DNA from: Candidatus Njordarchaeota archaeon
Lineage (GTDB): Archaea; Asgardarchaeota; Njordarchaeia; Njordarchaeales; Njordarchaeaceae
Assembly: GCA_029856615.1 (NCBI GenBank)
Contig: JAHKLF010000055.1
Coordinates: forward strand, 1 to 8,484
Direction of reading: 5' to 3'
Length of the DNA stretch: 8,484 nucleotides
Shown piece by piece: positions 1-5,432 of the stretch. The notes beneath the pieces are model-generated. The model was not told the DNA's origin. It saw only the letters and a program-made list of their open reading frames with translations, and searched no databases. Numbering within the stretch: the first letter of the stretch is position 1; the number at the start of each line of letters is the position of its first letter. The position numbers and the translations under genes are program-made.

Positions 1-85
1 ACGAGGAATTCAGGCTTTTGTAAACTGGACCATATGGAAGTTGGTAAAGATAATTGAAGAGAAGAGGAAAATTCAAAGTACATAA
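1..85 (+). CDS. C-terminal fragment of an unidentified protein
   Basis: Reading from base 2, 27 codons stay open before a TAA at 83-85, giving a peptide ending VKIIEEKRKIQST. The tail is amphipathic and charged, as expected of a real C-terminal helix. The other two plus frames are less convincing; for example the frame from base 1 stops at base 57. The gene begins outside the window, so product and family cannot be determined. A TATA-like element follows shortly after the stop, which is consistent with a gene ending here. Confidence 0.4.
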   Translation, partial: RGIQAFVNWTIWKLVKIIEEKRKIQST

Positions 86-107
86 GTGATTTTTCAATGT
101 TTAAGGA

Positions 108-117
108 TTTTTAAATA
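108..117 (+). promoter_or_regulatory. Candidate archaeal TATA box
   Basis: The run TTTTTAAATA resembles the archaeal TATA-box consensus and has a purine-rich flank (AAGGA) just upstream, where a BRE would lie. It sits between the end of the left-edge gene and the small ORF starting at 220. A start site about 25 nt downstream would leave a leader of roughly 80 nt. A second, weaker candidate is TTATTATAG at 142-150. Nothing else recognisable was seen between 86 and 209. This is a consensus match only. Confidence 0.35.
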
Positions 118-209
118 CATCATACGCAGGTATTAGCAAAATTATTATAGATTAAAGAGTAGTTCTTAATGGACACTCTAAATTGAAAATAAAAGTAAAA
201 TCATGTTAT

Positions 210-213
210 GGTG
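210..213 (+). promoter_or_regulatory. Shine-Dalgarno GGTG setting a TTG start at 220
   Basis: GGTG followed by exactly 6 nt and TTG at 220. The same GGTG plus 6 nt geometry precedes the aIF2 gamma ATG (4054) and the TrmJ TTG (7934). The ATG at 208 overlaps this site and has no ribosome binding site of its own, so the TTG is preferred. Confidence 0.45.
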
Positions 214-219
214 AAAATT

Positions 220-438
220 TTGTCGATATTGCGTGGATTACCTAGCTCTGTTAATCAGATACTGCTGAGGTCTTCTAAGAGAGTAATATGCCGTTGCCGA
301 AAGAAGAATGGCCGAATGCTGTATGATTTTAAGGAAAAGGAATTTATATACGAAGGGGGCTGCTACTTTTATTTTCTCTGCGCCATGATTATGAAGACAA
401 AATTTGAAGCTTGGCTCAAACAAAATGAAGAAGAATGA
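220..438 (+). CDS. Small conserved-looking Cys-containing protein, function unknown
   Basis: Seventy-two codons from TTG (an alternative ATG at 208 would add four residues). I do not recognise the family. Residues 20-72 look like a structured small domain: Cys24-x-Cys26, a basic turn (KKNGR), YDF, then GGCYFYFLC with Cys48 and Cys54, and a final helix FEAWL followed by an acidic tail. The four cysteines are not in a standard CxxC zinc-finger arrangement. Support for reality is the GGTG Shine-Dalgarno at 210 with the spacing used elsewhere in this window, and the clean tail-to-tail end 9 nt from the minus-strand gene at 448. No signal peptide or membrane segment is evident. It could still be a chance ORF. 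Confidence 0.5.
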   Translation: MSILRGLPSSVNQILLRSSKRVICRCRKKNGRMLYDFKEKEFIYEGGCYFYFLCAMIMKTKFEAWLKQNEEE

Positions 439-447
439 GTTGCATCT

Positions 448-858
448 TTAATTTTCCCTGATAAATACTCCATTCATAATTTGTCCTTTTATCTTGCCCT
501 TCTTTATAAGATACATTATTGCTTTCTCGATCGTAGATTCTTCCATATTAAACTTATCCGCAATATCTTTAATTGTTATTCTTTCTGAGTTTCTTAAAAT
601 ATCTATGAGCATTTGAGTTCTATTAACAGTTCTTGTTTCCTCTCCTACCTTTATTTTTGAAATCACACCACGTATGGTATAGCCACATTGAGGGCATTTC
701 CATGTGCCCATTAAAGTGACGGTTATTCGTCCTTGCTTATCGGGCAAAGGTGAAACAAGATGCCAAGTTTTTATTGCGGTTTCTTCAGATATCTCTTTGA
801 ATTCATAACCACACTTTGGGCATTTTTTGGTTTTTCGCTTCATGTCTCTCACATCCAT
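448..858 (-). CDS. Zinc-ribbon plus winged-helix DNA-binding-type protein
   Basis: A 136-residue protein. The N-terminal part holds a zinc ribbon: CPKCGYEF at residues 13-20 and CPQCGY at 55-60, two CxxC knuckles about 38 residues apart, with a beta-rich linker between. Residues about 80-136 look like a winged helix: helices around MLIDILRNS, IADKFNMEESTIEKAIMYLIKKG, then a short strand ending FIREN. This architecture fits an archaeal transcription-associated or nucleic-acid-binding factor, cytoplasmic and without membrane segments, but no specific target can be named. The first ATG (858) is given. An internal ATG at 843 (MKRKTKKCPKCG) is equally plausible, because a TATA-like element at 871-878 would place a transcription start almost on it. 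It diverges from the three-gene block at 981, so regulation of that block is conceivable but unproven. Confidence 0.8.
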   Translation of the reverse strand: MDVRDMKRKTKKCPKCGYEFKEISEETAIKTWHLVSPLPDKQGRITVTLMGTWKCPQCGYTIRGVISKIKVGEETRTVNRTQMLIDILRNSERITIKDIADKFNMEESTIEKAIMYLIKKGKIKGQIMNGVFIREN

Positions 859-870
859 TTAGTTTTTCTC

Positions 871-878
871 TTTAATAA
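871..878 (-). promoter_or_regulatory. Candidate TATA box for the zinc-ribbon gene
   Basis: On the minus strand this reads TTATTAAA, a reasonable archaeal TATA box. Its centre is about 31 nt upstream of the internal ATG at 843, close to the expected TATA-to-start-site distance. That would give a nearly leaderless mRNA beginning at 843 rather than 858. Consensus match only. Confidence 0.3.
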
Positions 879-913
879 TCACGAAATATCCCCCTAGAAT
901 AATCATATTATCC

Positions 914-921
914 TTTATATT
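914..921 (+). promoter_or_regulatory. Candidate TATA box for the 981-3906 gene block
   Basis: TTTATATT lies 60 nt before the ATG at 981. Transcription about 25 nt downstream would leave a leader of roughly 35-40 nt that includes the GAGGT Shine-Dalgarno at 970-974. The intergenic stretch 859-980 is very AT-rich and serves two divergent genes. A nearer alternative, AAATTTAA at about 950, would remove the Shine-Dalgarno from the mRNA and is less likely. Confidence 0.3.
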
Positions 922-980
922 CTCTATTGATAAAAATGTCGTGAAAAGTAAATTTAACCATAATTAGCTGAGGTATCCTA

Positions 981-2036
981 ATGATAAAAATTAAACAAGT
1001 GAATTCTTATGAAGATCTCCTAATAGCGCTGAGGGGCCTAATAACGCAAGAACAGATAATAATTATTAATTTTAATAATTGCAAATGGACGGTGTATACA
1101 ACAGCGCATACGCTCTCTATTAACAGAGAGCGGCAAAAAAAGTTAAACATCGCAAGTAAAGAGAAATGTCATAGCGAATCCTCAAGAGTATTCCCTTTTC
1201 CTCTTCAGAACACTGTTATGCTTAGGCCTATTAACTCCAACACGAGTTTTTCTAATATTTTTTCAGAAATAGTGTATTTAAACGCAATGGGCAAAGTTAT
1301 TCGTAGATATCTGCTCGGAGGTTATCTTCACCATCTTGAGGACTTAGAAAAAGCGGGCAGATTCATTACTATATTAAAGGATCTATTTTGCAAAGATAAA
1401 ATAAAAGATAATGGCTTATCACTATCTATAATATTAAAAGGGCGCAAATCAGCATTAATAATAGCATTTCTTTTTTTGGCAGATAAAATTGATGGATTAT
1501 TATCAGTCACATTATCGCTACTTTCAATTTCAAATGATTTCCCCATTAGATTTGTGACACCAAATAGTATGAGTAAATTTGTTAATAATATAATACTAGG
1601 AAAGAATGGATCCATGTTCAGAGCTATCATGATAAAAGATACATCGTCCCATTATCGATTAATAAATCTGTTGAGTAAAACTATTAGTGAGATACTACAT
1701 TCTGATGAAAAAAGAATGATAAGTGTTGATCAAAGTAAGAAGCATTTGGGGGAAAATAATTTAACAGAAATATCAAAGAAATGCCAATTAGTATTTTCTC
1801 AGCTTAATGTAAACGAATTAGCAATGGTCATTAGAGCGGAGGGCTTTCTCACACCAAAAAAACTTAGAATCATTAAGATACATGACGGTAATAACATACC
1901 CCTGGTTTATGAGCTCTCGCATTCACTAGGCGATTTGATAGATTACGCATCCTCTTTGCCTTTAATGGTAGAGTACCTAAAGTACTTACAAGAAATGCTT
2001 AGACAACATAAGACCTCCGCAGGTGAGCAATTGTGA
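981..2036 (+). CDS. Unrecognised 351-aa protein, first gene of the signal peptidase block
   Basis: I do not recognise this protein. It starts at ATG 981 after a good Shine-Dalgarno (GAGGT, 970-974, 6 nt away). The sequence looks globular and mixed alpha/beta: a hydrophobic strand IIIINF near residue 27, a basic low-order stretch at residues 50-65, a hydrophobic segment (SALIIAFLFLADKIDGLL) around residues 157-174 that is short and charged for a membrane helix, and a helical C-terminus. No signal peptide, Walker A motif (GRKSA lacks the P-loop pattern), zinc site or other catalytic motif was seen. Its TGA overlaps the GTG start of the next gene (GTGA at 2033-2036), which indicates translational coupling. 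Being co-transcribed with a signal peptidase suggests a role tied to secretion or surface assembly, by inference only. Confidence 0.7.
   Translation: MIKIKQVNSYEDLLIALRGLITQEQIIIINFNNCKWTVYTTAHTLSINRERQKKLNIASKEKCHSESSRVFPFPLQNTVMLRPINSNTSFSNIFSEIVYLNAMGKVIRRYLLGGYLHHLEDLEKAGRFITILKDLFCKDKIKDNGLSLSIILKGRKSALIIAFLFLADKIDGLLSVTLSLLSISNDFPIRFVTPNSMSKFVNNIILGKNGSMFRAIMIKDTSSHYRLINLLSKTISEILHSDEKRMISVDQSKKHLGENNLTEISKKCQLVFSQLNVNELAMVIRAEGFLTPKKLRIIKIHDGNNIPLVYELSHSLGDLIDYASSLPLMVEYLKYLQEMLRQHKTSAGEQL
1111..1132. repeat. Perfect 8-bp inverted repeat inside the 351-aa gene
   Basis: CGCTCTCT (1111-1118) and AGAGAGCG (1125-1132) are exact complements around a 6-nt loop (ATTAAC), and a run of seven A residues follows from 1135. 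It lies within coding sequence near the 5' end of the gene. One such hairpin is roughly what chance would give in a window this size. Confidence 0.4.
2022..2025 (+). promoter_or_regulatory. Shine-Dalgarno GGTG deciding the GTG start at 2033
   Basis: GGTG within the last codons of the upstream gene, 7 nt before GTG 2033, which itself overlaps the upstream TGA. This supports the GTG start and coupled translation. Confidence 0.55.
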
Positions 2037-2983
2037 GTATCAAGAAATATCCAGCCTTATTATGTCTTAGGTTATCAGCTAGCATCAAACTAAATGATGA
2101 AGTAAAGACGCATTTTGAATATGAGAATCCATTATTAAACGGTTCTTCCTTAGATTCAAAAGAAAGCAGCTGGTCATCGGTTGATGTCTTTATGAGACGC
2201 GGAATTCTTGAAAAAATCAAACTTGCAAGTCTTGGAACGTATTTCATTAGATCAGTAAATTGCAGTATACCATTATGGAATTTGGAGATCTCTTTTAAAA
2301 TTAAATTCATGAAAAGTTATCTAGAATCGATCTTCAATTTTATAATACCTTATCCCATAATAAGAATTTACGAAAAAAAAGCGTATACGGTTATGAAAAA
2401 ACTCTATAATTCTCTGATAGATCTGTCTAATGAAAACTTACAATTAATGATAAAGGAACACTTCTTTCCACTTGATATATTTGCAAGAATAAACAAATTT
2501 CATGGTCCGCCAAGGACATTCATAGAGTTTTATATCCTTGAACTTCTTAAAAGGGGTAAGAATTTGTTAATGGAGATTCTTTTAGAGATCAGAGAGAAAA
2601 CTCTATTACGAATAGTTAGTCTCATAGAATACTTCTGTAAGTTAAAACGAGAAGGGGCATTTATGCTAGGCTCGTATGATGATTATTCAAATATATCGCA
2701 TCAAAAGATTATGAGATTTCTCTGTATATTAGAGCAAGAAACTATACCCATATGGTTGAGAGTTCTTAATCTTGCTTGTCCGCAGATTTTTACTAATACC
2801 ACAAATGAGAGTAATACGCATAATGAATCTAGAGGGGTAATGTATATAAATGATAGAAATGCGTTTTATAGTATCCTTAGAGAGATCCTTAAAGAGTCTC
2901 AAAAGACAAAACGAGGAATCCAATTATGCAGTCTCAAAAAAATGGGAGGAGAAGAGCAATCATTCAAGATATTGTCGCTGTGA
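2033..2983 (+). CDS. Unrecognised 316-aa protein, second gene of the signal peptidase block
   Basis: No family recognised. It starts at GTG 2033 (4-nt overlap with the previous stop, GGTG Shine-Dalgarno at 2022). The N-terminal third is polar with a serine-rich stretch at residues 38-49. The middle (about 85-220) is rich in predicted helices with many Leu/Ile/Lys/Glu, for example around EFYILELLKRGKNLLMEILL and RIVSLIEYFCKLKRE. An Asn/Thr-rich loop (TNTTNESNTHNES) lies near residues 255-267. There is no obvious signal peptide, transmembrane helix or catalytic motif, so it is probably a cytoplasmic helical, possibly scaffold-like, protein. Its last 58 nt overlap the signal peptidase gene in another frame, so the final residues (KKMGGEEQSFKILSL) are constrained by two reading frames. 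Function unknown; linked to the neighbours only by the operon arrangement. Confidence 0.68.
   Translation: MSIKKYPALLCLRLSASIKLNDEVKTHFEYENPLLNGSSLDSKESSWSSVDVFMRRGILEKIKLASLGTYFIRSVNCSIPLWNLEISFKIKFMKSYLESIFNFIIPYPIIRIYEKKAYTVMKKLYNSLIDLSNENLQLMIKEHFFPLDIFARINKFHGPPRTFIEFYILELLKRGKNLLMEILLEIREKTLLRIVSLIEYFCKLKREGAFMLGSYDDYSNISHQKIMRFLCILEQETIPIWLRVLNLACPQIFTNTTNESNTHNESRGVMYINDRNAFYSILREILKESQKTKRGIQLCSLKKMGGEEQSFKILSL
2913..2917 (+). promoter_or_regulatory. Shine-Dalgarno GAGGA for the signal peptidase ATG at 2926
   Basis: GAGGA, 8 nt before ATG 2926 and inside the preceding gene. It supports the long start, which keeps the basic KNGRRR segment ahead of the first membrane helix, despite the 58-nt overlap between the genes. 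Confidence 0.5.
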
Positions 2984-3906
2984 TCATGATAATGGGGATA
3001 ATTTTTACAGTAATATTAAGCATTAAGCTTAGAGTTCAAATAGCATATATTGCTTCTGGATCTATGGAACCGACCTATTATAAGGGAGACTTGATAATTC
3101 TGGAAAAAGTAAATGCTGCGCAAGTGAAAATCGGCGATGTAATCGTTTTTTTGCATCCAATAACCAAAAACATATACATTTTACATAGAGTAGTTGCAAA
3201 AAAATTCGAGAATGGTAAGTACTACTTTCTGACTAAGGGAGATAACCCCGATAGAAATATAGCTATAGATTCATGGGGGTGGGTTTCTGAAGATAATCTC
3301 TATGGAAGGTTAGTGCAGAGGATACCTTGCATGGGATATCTAATAGAGATCACACAAAATCCCGTGATTAAAGTTCTGCTTTTCCTCGTAATATTAACTA
3401 CATTAATATTATCATTTGTATCACAAAGAGAGATTAAGGAAATAAGAAGAATTAAGGAATTTAATTACCTACCACGAAAACTTGGTTCTTTAAGTTCTCT
3501 CATGATATTCATCATAATCATAGGCTCCCTTTTTATATCATTAGCAATCATAACTCCTGGAGAGTTTAATGTACATCTACAAGAATCCTATTTAATTCAT
3601 GATACTAATACAAATATAACATACCTTTCAATATGCCTCAGTATAAAATCTGAAGGTTTCTTTTTTGAATCGATAAGGAAAATAATACTAATAGCGAGAG
3701 ATCCTAGTAACGAGACTCTTGGAGAAGCTGTGTGGTCAATATCTTATAATTTTCACGGTGTTAAAAAAGTATCAATCGCTCTACTATTAAATGCATCAAT
3801 AATACCACAGAGTGTTCTTCTCGATATTAAGATTTTCATTAAAAGCATAACAAAAGTAAGAATTAAAGAGTTATATGATGTTCCCTTATCTCCAAGAGAG
3901 GAATAA
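2926..3906 (+). CDS. Signal peptidase I (archaeal/ER type) with extra TM and C-terminal ectodomain
   Basis: A 326-residue membrane serine protease of family S26, archaeal/ER type, which cleaves signal peptides of exported proteins on the outer face of the membrane. Residues 1-15 are basic, TM1 is about 16-33, and the catalytic motif SGSMEP follows with Ser46. GDLIIL (54-59) and GDVIVF (70-75) are the second family motif. His87 in LHRVV replaces the Lys of bacterial enzymes, and KGDNPDRN (104-111) carries the Asp. TM2 is about 147-166 and TM3 about 189-210, separated by a basic, presumably cytosolic linker. Residues 211-326 should lie outside and look beta-rich with Asn-x-Thr sites. Plain archaeal enzymes usually stop near TM2, so TM3 and the ectodomain are additions. 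It closes a three-gene coupled block, which suggests dedicated processing of particular substrates. The enzyme family is clear; the block's role is inferred. Confidence 0.88.
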   Translation: MQSQKNGRRRAIIQDIVAVIMIMGIIFTVILSIKLRVQIAYIASGSMEPTYYKGDLIILEKVNAAQVKIGDVIVFLHPITKNIYILHRVVAKKFENGKYYFLTKGDNPDRNIAIDSWGWVSEDNLYGRLVQRIPCMGYLIEITQNPVIKVLLFLVILTTLILSFVSQREIKEIRRIKEFNYLPRKLGSLSSLMIFIIIIGSLFISLAIITPGEFNVHLQESYLIHDTNTNITYLSICLSIKSEGFFFESIRKIILIARDPSNETLGEAVWSISYNFHGVKKVSIALLLNASIIPQSVLLDIKIFIKSITKVRIKELYDVPLSPREE

Positions 3907-3933
3907 ATAACGAACACTAGATGTCAAAGAGCA

Positions 3934-3977
3934 GGAGATCAAAATTATTTCGTATAATTAAGTTTCCCTTGATCTCC
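3934..3977. repeat. Nested inverted repeat after the signal peptidase block
   Basis: The outer arms GGAGATCAA (3934-3942) and TTGATCTCC (3969-3977) pair perfectly. Directly inside the 5' arm, AATTAT (3943-3948) pairs with ATAATT (3954-3959) around the loop TTCGT. Folded, this is a 15-bp stem with a single 9-nt bulge (AAGTTTCCC, 3960-3968) on the 3' side. It lies 28 nt after the signal peptidase stop and before the TATA-like element of the aIF2 gamma gene, so it would be in the 3' untranslated region of the upstream mRNA. It could be a processing or terminator-associated structure, a small RNA, or a binding site for a dimeric protein. The rest of the 3907-4053 gap holds only T-rich sequence (from about 4000) and the promoter. 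Confidence 0.6.
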
Positions 3978-3992
3978 ACTGACTATTTTGGA

Positions 3993-4000
3993 TTTAAATT
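3993..4000 (+). promoter_or_regulatory. Candidate TATA box for aIF2 gamma
   Basis: TTTAAATT at 3993-4000 would direct transcription from about 4022-4026, giving a leader near 30 nt that contains the GGTG Shine-Dalgarno at 4044. A closer alternative (CATATATAG at 4019-4027) would give a leader of only a few nucleotides without that site, so it is less favoured. Confidence 0.4.
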
Positions 4001-4043
4001 AATTTTTACTTTGTTGAATCATATATAGTCATTAGCGTTTGAA

Positions 4044-4047
4044 GGTG
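4044..4047 (+). promoter_or_regulatory. Shine-Dalgarno GGTG deciding the ATG start at 4054
   Basis: GGTG, 6 nt before ATG 4054. This favours ATG 4054 over the in-frame TTG at 4039, which would have the Shine-Dalgarno inside its own coding sequence. Confidence 0.6.
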
Positions 4048-4053
4048 CGCAAA

Positions 4054-5394
4054 ATGACGGACTATGAAGTCGCGAAGAACGAAAAAGAGCTATTCGACAA
4101 AAAAGCCCTGGCAGAATTGCTAGATATTGACTTAGAGGAGTTAACATTACCAGAGGAGCCTGAGGAGCACAGATCTTGCGGGATTATAGGAACGGCGGGT
4201 CATGTAGATCATGGTAAGAGCACGCTCACACAAGCGCTTACTGGGAAATTTCCAGCAACATATAGTGAGGAGCTAATAAGGGGAATAACTATCAAATTAG
4301 GATATTCACATTTAGATATTATGATATGCCCTGAGTCCTCATTACCCGAGGCATTAGTATCTAATGCCAATCCAAAGTGCGCTAAGAACAGGAAACCAAG
4401 ACACATCCGCTGTTATTCAATTTTAGATCATCCGGGGCATGAAATCCTAATTTCAACGATGGTCTCGGGCGCCTCGATAATTGATTATGGTCTAGTTGTC
4501 ATCGCTGCGAATGAACTGTGTCCTATGCCACAAACGCGTGAGCATGTACTCGCTTTACAAATAATGGGAATAAAAGATATAATTGTCGCACAGAATAAAA
4601 TAGAGTTAGTTTCTAAAGAGAAGGCGTTTGAGAATTATAAGCAGATAGTCGACTTCTTCGAGAATAATACCGAGTACGGTGCTCCTCCCATAATCCCTGT
4701 CAGTGCGGCATTAGGAATTAATATTGATATCCTACTAGCCGCAATATTAAAGTACTTTAAACCACGCAAGACAAGTATTTCTGGAGATTCATTAATGTAT
4801 ATAGCTAGAACATTTGATCCCAATCTACCGGGTACATCGCCAGAGAAATTAATTGGCGGAGCGATAGGGGGTGCCCTTAAAAGAGGAGAAATACGCGTTG
4901 GCGATGAAATAGAAATACGACCCGGGTACATAACAGAAAAAAATGAAGCTATTCCTCTTGTATCCGAAGTAGTTAGTATTAGAACAGATGGTGGTCATGC
5001 ATTAGATAAAGCAACTCCTCATTCCTTAATAGGTATAGCAACAAATTTAGATCCTGGACTGACAAAAGGGGACGGATTAGCGGGAAGCGTTGCGGGTAGA
5101 CCAGATAGACTCCCCCCAGTCGTTAAGAGAATTATTATAAAGGATCTAACTATGCTTCCAAAAATTGTCGGTACCAAAGTTGAGATGAAGAATTATCCAT
5201 TGCGTAAGGGAGAAGTAGTCCTCATTAATACAGGCACGAACGTTAATTTAGGAACCATAGAGAGTAGCGATGGAGGAGAAGCAGAAGTCTCCCTTCTAAG
5301 ACCTCTTGCTATGCCAAAGGGGGAGATCGTAGTAATAAGCCGACAGATTGAGAGAGAGTATAGACTAGTAGGCTATGGTAGGCTTGATTACTAG
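4054..5394 (+). CDS. eif2g: Translation initiation factor aIF2 subunit gamma (GTPase)
   Basis: The GTP-binding core of the heterotrimer that brings initiator Met-tRNA to the small ribosomal subunit. Counting from ATG 4054 (446 aa), G1 is GHVDHGKS (49-56), switch I is GITIKLGY (77-84, diagnostic of the gamma subunit), G3 is DHPGHE (125-130), G4 is NKIE (181-184) and G5 is SA (217-218). Beta-barrel domains II and III follow, ending ISRQI...GYG. Three things are unusual. About 40 acidic, helical residues precede the G domain where archaeal members usually have about ten. G3 reads DHPGHE instead of the usual DAPGHE. The zinc knuckle between switch I and G3 is degenerate: Cys92-P-E-Ser95 and Cys109-A-K-Asn112 each retain only the first Cys of CxxC, with an extra Cys120. 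It probably heads an operon with the gene 38 nt downstream. Identification is secure. Confidence 0.96.
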   Translation: MTDYEVAKNEKELFDKKALAELLDIDLEELTLPEEPEEHRSCGIIGTAGHVDHGKSTLTQALTGKFPATYSEELIRGITIKLGYSHLDIMICPESSLPEALVSNANPKCAKNRKPRHIRCYSILDHPGHEILISTMVSGASIIDYGLVVIAANELCPMPQTREHVLALQIMGIKDIIVAQNKIELVSKEKAFENYKQIVDFFENNTEYGAPPIIPVSAALGINIDILLAAILKYFKPRKTSISGDSLMYIARTFDPNLPGTSPEKLIGGAIGGALKRGEIRVGDEIEIRPGYITEKNEAIPLVSEVVSIRTDGGHALDKATPHSLIGIATNLDPGLTKGDGLAGSVAGRPDRLPPVVKRIIIKDLTMLPKIVGTKVEMKNYPLRKGEVVLINTGTNVNLGTIESSDGGEAEVSLLRPLAMPKGEIVVISRQIEREYRLVGYGRLDY

Positions 5395-5414
5395 CCTAAA
5401 GATGAAATCTCTGT

Positions 5415-5426
5415 GGAGGATAGGTA
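5415..5426 (+). promoter_or_regulatory. Shine-Dalgarno region before the DUF2110-like gene
   Basis: GGAGG (5415-5419) and a second candidate GGTA (5423-5426) lie in the 38-nt gap after aIF2 gamma. GGTA is 6 nt from ATG 5433, matching the spacing seen at other starts in this window. Confidence 0.45.
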
Positions 5427-5432
5427 TTAAGA

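Noticed and set aside
1111..1132. The coding-region hairpin CGCTCTCT/AGAGAGCG as an attenuator or terminator.
   Set aside because: It is inside an open gene, about one such stem is expected by chance, and no T-tract follows on the plus strand.
1438..1470. Possible Walker A motif (KGRKSA) in the 351-aa protein.
   Set aside because: The spacing GxxxxGK[ST] is not met and no Walker B or other NTPase motif is visible.
1328..1630. Minus-strand ORF of about 100 codons inside the 351-aa gene.
   Set aside because: It lies antisense within a longer coupled gene, has no recognisable domain or ribosome binding site, and looks like a shadow of the real frame.
4039..4053. TTG at 4039 as the start of aIF2 gamma.
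   Set aside because: The GGTG ribosome binding site lies downstream of it and is correctly spaced for ATG 4054.
4635..4931. Minus-strand ORF inside aIF2 gamma.
   Set aside because: It is antisense to conserved GTPase and domain II sequence and rich in Pro/Ser/Ile as expected for a shadow frame.
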